NCBI GenBank assembly: GCA_964502705.1
Contig: CAZCXZ010000013.1
Location: forward strand, 1 to 43,827
Source of the DNA: Berkiella sp964502705
Lineage (GTDB): Bacteria > Pseudomonadota > Gammaproteobacteria > Berkiellales > Berkiellaceae
Length of the DNA stretch: 43,827 nucleotides
Direction: 5' to 3'
Positions 8,548-16,804 of the stretch are shown here, in pieces. Positions within the stretch are counted from its first letter, which is position 1. Every line of letters starts with the position of its first letter. The notes under the pieces are model-generated. The model was not told the DNA's origin. It saw only the letters and a list, made by a program, of their open reading frames with translations, and did not search any database. The position numbers and the translations under genes were made by a program.

Positions 8548-9639
8548 TTGCACGTGTATAATGCACCTCGTTGTACACAAACGGTGTCAGTAATCATGCT
8601 GAGTTCAATTCTAAAAATAAAAGACCAAAATCCCACGGTAACTAAAATCTACAAAACGAAGGCAAGAACTGAAAAAGTTAAAAATTCAGATTCCAATTTT
8701 TTTGCAGAAAGTAGAGATGTTCTACAATCGGTGCTGCTACCAACAGAGAATACTTTTTTCTCAATTCTTGAAAGAATTGGTTCTGGTGCTTTTGGGGTGG
8801 TTAAACGCGCTCTTAATCTTCAATCAAATAAAGAAGTTGTTGCTAAAATTCATGATATCGATAAAGCATATGAAGTACAGCGTAAGTTAACAAAGCGTGA
8901 AGTTGTAGATGCTTCTGTTGTTAACTTTGTTGATAGCCAACTTGAAACGGAAGAGAATTTAACTAAAGCACTTAATCGCTTTTATGGATCGATGTTTAGA
9001 GTTAATTCTAAAGGTATTAGAAAAAAATATGTGTTTATGGAATATTTCAAAGGTGAAAACTTAGCTGGAAGGCTAAAAGTCGATTTGTCAGTTCATGAAA
9101 AAATAAAGCTTGTTATGCAGATAGCGCAAGAAGTAAAGCGTATTCATGATCTGGGATATCTTCATCTTGATTTATCCCTGTTTAACATATTATACGATGG
9201 GCAGGTCAGAATAATTGATTTTGGTTTAAGTGCATTTTTAAAAACTGAAGCATCGGTAAAGGGTGACTTTAGAGGATCACATATTCCCCCCGAAATGTTT
9301 GAGCAACACGAAAGGGATGGTAAATGTATTTTAAGTCCTAAAGTCGATATTTTTGCATTTGGCATGATAATGTATGAGATGTTTTCTTCTAATAAGTTTG
9401 ATCCTTATAAATGTACTGAATACGAGGAATATAAGGCTTATTATACAACTTTTTATCAAACTGCTTTGCGAGAGATTGCAGTGGGGCAAGATGATGAACC
9501 TTGGAAAAAAATGGTTAGCAAGCTTGTGGATCAAAACGCTGAGAATAGAATCAATTTAGATCAAGTAAATGAAGAATTAAATGAGTATGAAAAAAATTGT
9601 ACTCATTCGGATATATTAAAAAAAGTTAAATTGCTGTAA
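8548..9639 (+). CDS. Eukaryotic-like protein kinase
   Basis: 363 residues with a near-complete protein kinase fold. The glycine loop GSGAFGVV is at 78-85, VVAK gives the ATP-anchoring K100, the catalytic loop HLDLSLFN is near 206-213 (HRD changed to HLD, Asp and Asn retained), DFG is near 224-226 and PPEMFE stands for the APE motif. It is therefore probably an active Ser/Thr kinase. No membrane segment or PASTA domain is present, which favours a secreted effector of the Legionella LegK type over a housekeeping Hanks kinase. The start is uncertain: TTG at 8548 has GAGGA upstream, whereas ATG at 8596 lies below a TATAAT at 8557-8562 but lacks a Shine-Dalgarno. A strong terminator follows. Confidence 0.87.
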   Translation: MHVYNAPRCTQTVSVIMLSSILKIKDQNPTVTKIYKTKARTEKVKNSDSNFFAESRDVLQSVLLPTENTFFSILERIGSGAFGVVKRALNLQSNKEVVAKIHDIDKAYEVQRKLTKREVVDASVVNFVDSQLETEENLTKALNRFYGSMFRVNSKGIRKKYVFMEYFKGENLAGRLKVDLSVHEKIKLVMQIAQEVKRIHDLGYLHLDLSLFNILYDGQVRIIDFGLSAFLKTEASVKGDFRGSHIPPEMFEQHERDGKCILSPKVDIFAFGMIMYEMFSSNKFDPYKCTEYEEYKAYYTTFYQTALREIAVGQDDEPWKKMVSKLVDQNAENRINLDQVNEELNEYEKNCTHSDILKKVKLL

Positions 9640-9651
9640 GCCGCATCAGTG

Positions 9652-9682
9652 AAAGGGGCAGGTATATCTGCCCCCTTTTTTC
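9652..9682 (+). terminator. Rho-independent terminator after kinase gene
   Basis: GGGGCAG (9655-9661) pairs with CTGCCCC (9668-9674) around a 6-nt loop and is followed by C and a run of six T. It lies 15 bases after the kinase stop. Confidence 0.9.
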
Positions 9683-10359
9683 TTAGCGAGATTTCTTTAA
9701 TTCCATATATAAACTTTTTGCTGTTCCCATTGTCTGAAGATCAACAGCAACGAGTTGTGGTTAAACAATCAATTATGTAACAACGTGTTTCAAAAGAGCA
9801 CATAATATTCTCTTCACCATAGGCAAAATATTTATGGGGATCTATCAGGGTCAAGTCTTCATTCGTTTTCTTTGTCAGACTCTTTTCCTATGAGCCAAAC
9901 AGATAGCCTTCAACCCTAACCAGACAAATGGTATTCAAGACTTTTAGCATTTCATGTACTATTTTGTATGACTCTTCTCGATAGGATTTACGAGGACTGG
10001 TGTATATAGCACCTAGTTCTAAGGACAGTAACGGGGGTATTGGTTGGCACATTGGTGCCAGTGTTTTTATATAACCAATATACGGGCAAACAATGCCAGG
10101 CAACATAGAATTTGTTCTAAATAAAGCACCTCAACGTGCCGCTAAACGCATTTCAACGGACAACGATAAGTCTGTTTTAAGCCATCAATTGCTACATTCT
10201 AAACACCTCATTTTGATCCAATCATTTTCTCGCGGCGGGTTATTCTACACGATTAATCCCAATGTGCAGATGTACGCTGGCTATTCCTAAAATACCCCTC
10301 TTTACAGTTTAAAAAAATTATTTTTTATAACTCTTTCAAGATAAAGATAGGGGCTAATC
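9683..10359. other. Long intergenic stretch, no convincing gene
   Basis: About 680 bases before the F-box/LRR gene. Two short open frames exist: minus 9888-10106, whose C-terminal half LGAIYTSPRKSYREESYKIV looks protein-like, and plus 10093-10290. They overlap head to head, lack a Shine-Dalgarno and match nothing I know. This may be a decayed gene. The promoter of the F-box/LRR gene should lie at the right end. Confidence 0.4.
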
Positions 10360-11517
10360 ATGCCTGAATTAAATTTGTTTAAAAATTTCAATCAAGACCA
10401 CGCATTTTGGGATATCCTAGCTTCCTATTTATCTTTAAAAGATATTCAGGCACTAAAAATGACATGCCAGTTGTTTAAAGGTCAATTAGACAAAATGCAT
10501 GTAGCTTGGCAGCCTTATTTGAATAAATTACATGCTATTGATGAAACAATACGTGTTACGCCAGAAAAGGGTAAAACTATTCCTGAAACATTTATTACTG
10601 GATTTGAAAAAGTCAGAACACGCCAGCTTGCGGAAATCGCATATCTTCAAGAAAATCATGGTAAAACCTTCTTTGCCGCATTTTCTCCACATATTAAGGC
10701 AGCACTAGAATCGAAAGAGCCGCTTCGTTTACACGACTTGGTAGCGATAAGCACAGAGCTAGACGCAGTTAACCGAGGGTTGATTGATCCAGTTATTATT
10801 CGGGCGAGGAATTTCGGAATTTGGTTGTCATTAGATGAAAAAGGAATAACCAGATTACCGCAAGCGTTGTTTGATTACCCTTTATATGCTGCATTTTGGT
10901 CTAATTTAAAAATATTAGATTTTAGTGATAATTTTGTACAAAGCCTACCAAGAAACATCGGAGAAAGACTGCAAAGCTTGCTAACGCTAAATTGCGATAA
11001 TAATCAATTAGTGGAGCTTCCAGAATCCATCGGTGATCTTACTGCATTAGAACAGCTGTGCGTTCGAAATAATCAACTGAATGCGTTGCCTGATTCAATA
11101 GGTAATCTGACATCTTTGCAGCTGCTGAGCCTTGAGAATAATCAATTGACTGTACTACCAGCAACACTCGATCTGAGTGTCGTTCATGGGGTGCAAAAAC
11201 AAAATCCTCGGCCTGGTAGTGCTTCAGGCGAAGTCACAAAAAAACCTGTCATGGATGATGGTAATAATGCCAAAAGACAAAAACGAGCGACAGCAGAAGA
11301 TGAGCCTGTTATAGAATCGAGAAACCATCCTGATCCTAATCCCGCGCCTTTAACCTATCAATTTGATGTTGAAAACGCTAATGCTAGTGATGAACTCAAG
11401 AAAAAACGTGCTATCGATGCAGATAATAGTAGTGCCAAAAGACAAAAAACATCGGAAAGTGAAGATGATGTTATGGATTTTGAACCAGCATTGAGAAGTA
11501 GTATGAAACGTAAGTAG
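10360..11517 (+). CDS. F-box-like and leucine-rich-repeat protein with nuclear-localisation-like tail
   Basis: 385 residues in three parts. Residues about 9-50 (FWDILASYLSLKDIQALKMTC and onward) resemble an F-box, the adaptor that binds Skp1 of host SCF ubiquitin ligases. Residues about 160-270 hold LRRs of the L..L....N.L..LP..IG type, three of them clear (LVELPESIGDLTALEQLCV, LNALPDSIGNLTSLQLLSL, LTVLPATL). The tail from 275 is low-complexity and basic/acidic, with two AKRQK clusters (NAKRQKR, SSAKRQKTSE) and a final MKRK, which look like nuclear localisation signals. The plausible role is redirecting host ubiquitination, perhaps in the nucleus. AGGGG lies 7 nt upstream of the ATG. Eukaryotic in character; F-box effectors are well known in Legionella. 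Confidence 0.8.
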   Translation: MPELNLFKNFNQDHAFWDILASYLSLKDIQALKMTCQLFKGQLDKMHVAWQPYLNKLHAIDETIRVTPEKGKTIPETFITGFEKVRTRQLAEIAYLQENHGKTFFAAFSPHIKAALESKEPLRLHDLVAISTELDAVNRGLIDPVIIRARNFGIWLSLDEKGITRLPQALFDYPLYAAFWSNLKILDFSDNFVQSLPRNIGERLQSLLTLNCDNNQLVELPESIGDLTALEQLCVRNNQLNALPDSIGNLTSLQLLSLENNQLTVLPATLDLSVVHGVQKQNPRPGSASGEVTKKPVMDDGNNAKRQKRATAEDEPVIESRNHPDPNPAPLTYQFDVENANASDELKKKRAIDADNSSAKRQKTSESEDDVMDFEPALRSSMKRK

Positions 11518-11539
11518 TTGATTGTACTTACACTTATTT

Positions 11540-11580
11540 AATCAACAAAAGGTTTCAGTAAGTGTAACCTTTTGTTGATT
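11540..11580. repeat. 15-bp perfect inverted repeat
   Basis: AATCAACAAAAGGTT (11540-11554) and AACCTTTTGTTGATT (11566-11580) form a 15-bp perfect stem with an 11-nt loop, 22 bases after the F-box/LRR stop. It may terminate that gene. The sequence TCAACAAAAGGTT is shared with the hairpin downstream of katG at 2065. It abuts the broken 5' edge of the AbiEii-like remnant. Confidence 0.6.
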
Positions 11581-11608
11581 ACTTGCTCCTAGCTATCAGC
11601 CAAAGCCA

Positions 11609-12037
11609 ATGTTGCTTTTGAATCCTTATGGCGTAGAGATGGGAACAAGTGGACTGATTATACAAGCAGAAAGTAGGGAAGAGATATTAGCTGATAAAAT
11701 CATCGCGTTTGCACTAAGAAAAAACCGCATTAAAAATAGAGATCTATGGGATATGGTATGGTTATATCAAAACAATATAAAATTATCCTTAGATTTTGTA
11801 AGTAGAAAAATTGAAGATTATAAGCAATCACACAAAGAGTTTCTGAAGCTATTAAATAACAGAAAAGATATATTAATTGCTCCCGGTATAACTTCCAAGC
11901 AAGATTTTACTGCGGAAATGCAGCGATTTCTGCCATCAGATGTTGTGAAAAGCACCATTCGCCAAGATAACAATTGGGAATTTTTAGTTAATTTAATATC
12001 AGATTATTGTGAAAAATTAACTAAAGAATTGTCGTAA
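11609..12037 (+). pseudogene. 5'-truncated AbiEii-type nucleotidyltransferase toxin
   Basis: The 142-residue frame matches only the C-terminal part of AbiEii/AbiGii-type nucleotidyltransferase toxins: ESREEILADKIIAFALR followed by IKNRDLWDMVWL, the conserved Lys and R-D region. The N-terminal catalytic domain with GS..DXD is missing. Family-like sequence also continues upstream of the ATG (SYQPKP) until a stop at 11576, inside the 15-bp palindrome. No partner AbiEi antitoxin is present. This is most likely a relic of a defence/toxin-antitoxin pair, with the palindrome marking the deletion joint. Whether the fragment is translated cannot be told; no good Shine-Dalgarno is present. Confidence 0.7.
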
Positions 12038-12073
12038 ACAATAGCAAATACAGTCTTTGAAACCCTTAAACAC

Positions 12074-12103
12074 AATTGCATAGAATAACTGTTCTATGCA
12101 ATT
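12074..12103. terminator. 12-bp hairpin between convergent genes
   Basis: AATTGCATAGAA (12074-12085) pairs perfectly with TTCTATGCAATT (12092-12103) around TAACTG. It lies between the AbiEii remnant and the convergent 854-residue gene and probably terminates one or both. There is no strong T-tract. Confidence 0.6.
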
Positions 12104-12197
12104 AGTGATGTATTTTGGTTATCTCCGTTCAGCGCTCTAGGTTTGCTAGTCCTTGTAACCCCTTATATATAAGCCAATCATCAAAGGGTTTTGAATA

Positions 12198-14762
12198 TCA
12201 AATTTTATGCCGTTTAGACGGATTGTTTTGAGCAAAATGACGCTTTTTGGTGGCCTGCTCATGAGTAACCGAAGTCTTGTTTTTAGGTGTGGCCTGCATT
12301 GGTGCAAGACTTGAAAACACCAGTGGATTTTCCTTAGGATCATTTATATTGGATTGTTTAAAAAGTGAATACAGACTCTGCAATCTTGCTCTAGATAAAG
12401 CCTTTCGACTTAGTATCTGTTGGAAGCTGTCATCAATTGCTTTCTCGTCAATTAAAAAAGCACGTTTTGCTTTTAAATATTCTAAACAAAAGCGAAGTTC
12501 TGTCTCAATAATGCGACTCGAATCATGCTTTTTGAGATGTTCTAAAATGCAGCATAAAGCCAGATTATAAATTCGAGCTGTGATGCGTTCTGCTACAAGA
12601 TCAGCCAGCTCATCGATACTTCGATTCGCATCGATGGCGACCCCAAGTCGTTCACAGAGCTTCTCGAGAATATCTGTAGGCTCAATAGCTGATTTTAAAT
12701 ATCCATGTGCTGTTGTGCCTACGTACACTAACATCGCATCTTCTATAAACTGTTTAACACATTGCTTCAATGATTGTTCATTTAAATGGGTTCTAACGTT
12801 TTTGAAAAACAGACAATCTACTTCATCAAATAGTTCAGCATAGTCGCAAACAGAGTTTGTGGGTGCAATACGACCAGCATATCGAAAATAGTTCAGTGTG
12901 TCTTTCCATAAAGGCATCGTACGTTTGCATATCCCATCAAAAGCCCAGCCATGATCGATCTTTGTAATGCCGGCTACTGTAAATCCCAGATTATTGGGAT
13001 TAGGATCATAATCACCCAAAATCAAACACGTATACAACACCTGTTTTAACTGCCTTTTTTGTTGACGAGACAGATTATTAAGTAAATCTTCACTCTCCGA
13101 AGGAAGTAGTCTAGTACTTACTTGAAATGGGCGTTTTTCCATGTCGTAAATAGGTCTAAACCCTTTTGTTACTTTAGAGCGTATGTAAACATCATTCGTA
13201 TTGATACTTTTTAAGAATGCACAGTCTGCAAATGACTGAATTCCAAGCAGTTGTGCCATTCTTGAAGCCAGTACTTCACAAAGATCATCAGCGATGAGAC
13301 TGAGATTCGTAGTTCCTTTAACGTAATATTGGTCTTGGCCGTTCCTGTAAAATCCACTGCCCTTGAGTTTTTCTTGCGCGCCGCTTTTAACAATTTTATC
13401 CTTGACTGGTTCGAAGCCATTAAACTCAGGATGCGGATTTTTTACAATACCTACTGAAGCATTCAGATTGAGCTCAATCCAACATCGTTTTCTAGAATAT
13501 TCAATTAACATTTCTTTGAAAAACGGCGACATAACCTCATTTATCTTCTGCACTTCAATGGACTTCAATTTATATATATCAATCAGTTTAATTAAACTAA
13601 CGACTAATAACTGTACTAGATAGTACTGCGAACACAAGATGTCATTGACGCCTGCCTGAAGTACAAATCGACATTCGTTAATCACATCGTCGATATTCAA
13701 ACTAAAGTCATGAGGATTCTTTTCCCAACTCGCAGCAATGTCAAAAAGTTTTTTTATCTGCGAAATCATTGCTAAGCCCTTTGGGGGCAATTCATTCATA
13801 TTTTCTAATATTTCAATGGTTTTTTTAATTTCAAACAGCAGTTTCTGTTGCATTAAGACTTTGTATTGCTCAAGATATTTGCTGGCCTCACTATAGTTTT
13901 CTTGGCTGCGTGTTGGGGGTTTTAATAAACTAATGAGCTCTTGTATTTTACTAAATGACTCTAATCCCATTTCAGGCTTCGGGTTTGCGCCTACAGCCAT
14001 ATTTCTTTTCGGAACGATATGCTGTAGATTTTGATTATCTCTGTCAAATGCATGTTTAAAATTGGCTTTGATCCCATCTAGGGTCTTTAAATACATTTCA
14101 AAGTCAAAGATTATGTTACTAACACGTTCACTAACCTGGAAGTATTGTATAACGTATTTTGAAAAACCAAATTTAAGAGCGCCTTTAAATGAATTATCAT
14201 TGCTTACATCCTGTTTGTTAACCCAGGAAAGTCCATTATTGTACATTTCAAATGAGAAGTTTGAGATATTTTCCAGACCAAATCCAATCCACTCAATTAG
14301 AGTAATTAACTCTATAGGCAATGGAATATCTTGATCAATACACTGTTTATAGGTAAGCAACACGGTGTCTTGGAATTTCTTGTTGAGTTCTTTTAATAGT
14401 GTAATTAACTGAACAACCAACTGTTTCTGTTGGTTGTAGCGTTGAACTTCATATTGCTTCATAAAGAGTTTTGTAGCCAAATCCTTGTCCAGCTGCAAAT
14501 TGGAATTCAAAAACAAGCTTAAAGCCTTGTGCGGGGATTCTTTACTATTGTGCAAAATAATATCAATATATCGAATCCTGATATCGGCTAATTGTTTAGA
14601 AAATGAAGTCGCAGCGAAATCTACTATCTGTTCCGAATTCGGAAACTGATATTCACTGAGCAGTTGCAAACTTTCATTGATAGTCTCGCTGAAAAGCAGG
14701 ACTTTTTCTAAAGTAGCATTCTGAATTTCTTCTGCTGCGAACCCTAACATCACTACACCCAT
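12198..14762 (-). CDS. Large atypical-kinase-like protein (HipA/PI-kinase-type motifs) with basic tail
   Basis: 854 residues. The N-terminal ~450 are helical and unrecognised. Residues about 470-680 carry an atypical kinase pattern: a possible nucleotide-binding Lys in QYYVKGTTN (about 480), a catalytic-loop-like LGDYDPNPNNLGF (about 582-593) and a metal-binding Asp in KIDHGWAFDG (about 601-610). D.....N followed by I-D-H-G is the layout of HipA, PI3/PI4-kinase and related Legionella effector kinases. Substrate (lipid or protein) is unknown and the family assignment is inference from motifs. The C-terminus is disordered and basic (TKKRHF, PSKRHKI), resembling a nuclear localisation signal. 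Monocistronic, with a hairpin downstream. A further ATG at 14750 is an alternative start. Confidence 0.6.
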   Translation of the reverse strand: MGVVMLGFAAEEIQNATLEKVLLFSETINESLQLLSEYQFPNSEQIVDFAATSFSKQLADIRIRYIDIILHNSKESPHKALSLFLNSNLQLDKDLATKLFMKQYEVQRYNQQKQLVVQLITLLKELNKKFQDTVLLTYKQCIDQDIPLPIELITLIEWIGFGLENISNFSFEMYNNGLSWVNKQDVSNDNSFKGALKFGFSKYVIQYFQVSERVSNIIFDFEMYLKTLDGIKANFKHAFDRDNQNLQHIVPKRNMAVGANPKPEMGLESFSKIQELISLLKPPTRSQENYSEASKYLEQYKVLMQQKLLFEIKKTIEILENMNELPPKGLAMISQIKKLFDIAASWEKNPHDFSLNIDDVINECRFVLQAGVNDILCSQYYLVQLLVVSLIKLIDIYKLKSIEVQKINEVMSPFFKEMLIEYSRKRCWIELNLNASVGIVKNPHPEFNGFEPVKDKIVKSGAQEKLKGSGFYRNGQDQYYVKGTTNLSLIADDLCEVLASRMAQLLGIQSFADCAFLKSINTNDVYIRSKVTKGFRPIYDMEKRPFQVSTRLLPSESEDLLNNLSRQQKRQLKQVLYTCLILGDYDPNPNNLGFTVAGITKIDHGWAFDGICKRTMPLWKDTLNYFRYAGRIAPTNSVCDYAELFDEVDCLFFKNVRTHLNEQSLKQCVKQFIEDAMLVYVGTTAHGYLKSAIEPTDILEKLCERLGVAIDANRSIDELADLVAERITARIYNLALCCILEHLKKHDSSRIIETELRFCLEYLKAKRAFLIDEKAIDDSFQQILSRKALSRARLQSLYSLFKQSNINDPKENPLVFSSLAPMQATPKNKTSVTHEQATKKRHFAQNNPSKRHKI

Positions 14763-14982
14763 CTACATCGAAGTGAACAACTTAACGATTAAATAGCTGA
14801 TATACCAATGATTTCAGATGAGTAAATCCCTAGACACGATAACCGTGAACCTCCGACAAGAACGTCCATCTGACCTAAAGAAGTGTATATGCAAAGCTAT
14901 GGATCACGCTCCCTACCCCACTCTCTATAAGCGGATAAGCCGCGGCACATGGAGTAAAGAGGTAGCGTCAAACTAAATATGA

Positions 14983-15008
14983 ACCCAAAGTTACATAATA
15001 CTTTGGGT
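14983..15008 (-). terminator. 8-bp hairpin downstream of small minus-strand gene
   Basis: ACCCAAAG (14983-14990) and CTTTGGGT (15001-15008) pair perfectly around a 10-nt loop, 22 bases past the stop of the gene at 15031. Weak T-tract, so a tentative terminator. Confidence 0.45.
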
Positions 15009-15030
15009 GTCCTAAAATTCGCTATGTCGC

Positions 15031-15420
15031 TTATTTGTAAGACGGCTTGGGATTGACATGCAAATCTTGGCTTTCTTGCCAATATGATTCCAGATCTGTT
15101 TTAAAGCCACGTGATTTAAGATCTTCAATTCCAGGCAATTTAAGATCTTGAATTCCAGGTATTTCCACAGTTTCAATTTTACCTTTATTGGGGATTGTAA
15201 TTATAAATTGTCTTATTATGGTCTTTTGCTTGGTATCATAATCAGGATTACCTTGCCAGTAATCTTGCAATTCAATTGCTTCTTCTTCGCTAGCTAAAAG
15301 CGTATTCAGTTCAGCTATTATATTTTCTTGGAAGATCACTGTCATGGCGTTTATTGGTGACTCTGAGTCTGATGTTTCCTCTGAGATTGTGTAGCTTGAT
15401 TGGTTGGTAGTTGTTGGCAT
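15031..15420 (-). CDS. Small hypothetical protein with internal short repeat
   Basis: 129 residues, acidic N-terminal half (SEETSDSESP, LLASEEEAIELQ), no signal peptide or membrane segment, family not recognised. A short duplication is visible: IPGIQDLKL directly followed by PGIEDLKS. YWQGNPDYD and YWQESQDLH also look like paired elements. No clear Shine-Dalgarno precedes the ATG. Isolated between the 854-residue gene and the HepT/MntA operon; a hairpin follows. It could be a small effector or a decaying gene. Confidence 0.5.
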   Translation of the reverse strand: MPTTTNQSSYTISEETSDSESPINAMTVIFQENIIAELNTLLASEEEAIELQDYWQGNPDYDTKQKTIIRQFIITIPNKGKIETVEIPGIQDLKLPGIEDLKSRGFKTDLESYWQESQDLHVNPKPSYK

Positions 15421-15597
15421 AAAAGTTACTTATTGATTATCTTGTTGAATTTCAACATTTTATCAGACGTAGTTAGCTCCCTGCAATTTTATGAATTAAA
15501 AAGCTATTAGGCTAACATTTTGTGACCATAAAAGCGGAATGGACTCTATTTAAAAATCTCATCAGCTATCAGTCTCTGCGATTTCAAAATAGTAACA

Positions 15598-15906
15598 TTA
15601 GGCTTGTTGCTCCTTCTGTAAATGTTGAATGTGTTTAGACCTGATACATCCGCACAAACGATTCCCAGAGCAGCAGTTCATTTGGTGTCTACCGATAAGT
15701 ATTAGGTGATCTGGATCTAATTTTTCACATAAGCCAGATTTAATTGCCATTTCAGCAAGATCATTATGATTGCCAATTGCTTTGAGTAAATTATAGAGAT
15801 CCAATCTGGAAACAAATTCTGGATTTTGAAAAACAAATTGTGCGTCTTCTTGTGAAGAGCAGATGGAGTCAATTAGCTCTTCATTAGATAAAATAGACAA
15901 GCGCAT
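15598..15906 (-). CDS. Small Cys-rich-tail protein in the HepT/MntA operon
   Basis: 102 residues, not recognised. The N-terminal 80 are helical (LSNEELIDSICSSQEDAQFV, YNLLKAIGNHNDLAEMAIKS). The tail carries a Cys cluster, NCCSGNRLCGCIRSKH, that could bind a metal. It starts 12 bases after the stop of the MntA-like gene on the same strand, with GGTAGGGAACGG spanning the junction, so it is the third cistron of the operon. HepT/MntA systems normally have two genes, so this may be an accessory or an unrelated passenger. Confidence 0.55.
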   Translation of the reverse strand: MRLSILSNEELIDSICSSQEDAQFVFQNPEFVSRLDLYNLLKAIGNHNDLAEMAIKSGLCEKLDPDHLILIGRHQMNCCSGNRLCGCIRSKHIQHLQKEQQA

Positions 15907-15918
15907 GATGGCCGTTCC

Positions 15919-16230
15919 CTACCGATATGTTCGCTTTTGTTGAATAGGTACAGAGCATTTTTCAATGACTTGTTGGAACTCAGGTGTAATAGTAGCCCAT
16001 TCAACAATGTCGACCCTAACGGGTAAATCAGAGTTTGAAAAAGCTTCTTTCAATTCAGCAATTTGTAATAGTGAAAGCGTTTCATTTCCCATGATGCAAA
16101 GATCAATATCCGAATGTGGTTTAATATTTCCTATTGCTCTTGAACCAAAAATAACTACATTTGCATCTGGAACCGTCTTATTTAAAATGTTTTTAACGAT
16201 ATCTAAGTTTTTATCATCTAGGTAGATCAT
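15919..16230 (-). CDS. mntA: MntA-type nucleotidyltransferase antitoxin
   Basis: 103 residues forming a minimal nucleotidyltransferase (MNT) domain. It has the exact GSX10DXD signature: G29-S30, then RAIGNIKPHS, then D41-I-D43. In the known HepT/MntA systems the MNT protein inactivates the HEPN RNase by adding AMP to a Tyr next to its active site. The gene starts 4 bases after the HEPN gene stop, consistent with translational coupling and equal expression. Length and motif are intact, so it is probably functional. Confidence 0.88.
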   Translation of the reverse strand: MIYLDDKNLDIVKNILNKTVPDANVVIFGSRAIGNIKPHSDIDLCIMGNETLSLLQIAELKEAFSNSDLPVRVDIVEWATITPEFQQVIEKCSVPIQQKRTYR

Positions 16231-16234
16231 CTAT

Positions 16235-16633
16235 TTAAACTCGTTTTTCCAATTCTTGAATAAAGAAATGAACTTGCTTAGAAAACTCGGGGATAACCGC
16301 AAATACTTCTTTGGCTTTTAATTCGTTATAAGCATGGCTAGTGTTATTTCGAGCTTCGCGGAATGTAAACCAAAGATTAGTATCTTGAATTAGCCCCGCT
16401 TCAAACGATACTCTTAATAAATCTCTAAAATTAAGTTGATCAACATTTTCAGTTGAAGTTGATTCCTGTTCTATATATCGTTTTAAAAATTTGATAGCGA
16501 GTTCATACGTGTACTCAAAACGCTGAATACAGCCATCTCTTACCTCGAGATCATCAGGATTCGCAATAGCGCGGCTAAGCCCTTTATTTAAGCTTTCATA
16601 AGCTTTTTGTATGGGTGTGATAATCAAAGACAT
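16235..16633 (-). CDS. hepT: HepT-type HEPN RNase toxin (HI0074 family)
   Basis: 132 residues of the HI0074 'nucleotidyltransferase substrate-binding' family, a HEPN domain of all-alpha fold. The RX4HXY motif is intact: R95, H100 and Y102 in REARNNTSHAYNE. In characterised pairs R and H cleave RNA and the Tyr is the AMPylation site used by MntA. FEYTYELAIKFLKRYIEQ is the conserved helix. First gene of a three-gene minus-strand operon with mntA and a Cys-tail protein. Complete, so likely a working toxin-antitoxin or anti-phage module. Confidence 0.88.
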   Translation of the reverse strand: MSLIITPIQKAYESLNKGLSRAIANPDDLEVRDGCIQRFEYTYELAIKFLKRYIEQESTSTENVDQLNFRDLLRVSFEAGLIQDTNLWFTFREARNNTSHAYNELKAKEVFAVIPEFSKQVHFFIQELEKRV

Positions 16634-16759
16634 AAAGATATTTCATCCTATTAAATAATTAGATAAATATACCTTATTTTCTCTAAAGAGATGAACTCTT
16701 GTGTTAGATAGTCAGGTGGCAAACAAAAGCAGTATTTTCAGTGGTTGTGTTTGTTGTTT

Positions 16760-16783
16760 AAAAAGGCAATTCCCTTTGCCTTT
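16760..16783 (-). terminator. Terminator after the gene at 16805
   Basis: On the minus strand an 8-bp stem (AAAGGCAA with TTGCCTTT, loop 6 nt) runs into a T-rich stretch, about 20 bases after the stop. A good rho-independent terminator. Confidence 0.7.
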
Positions 16784-16804
16784 CTTTATAATTGGAGTGG
16801 TTGT

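Noticed and set aside
9888..10290. Two head-to-head short frames (minus 9888-10106, plus 10093-10290)
   Set aside because: They overlap, have no ribosome sites and match nothing known. Kept only as a note on the intergenic stretch.
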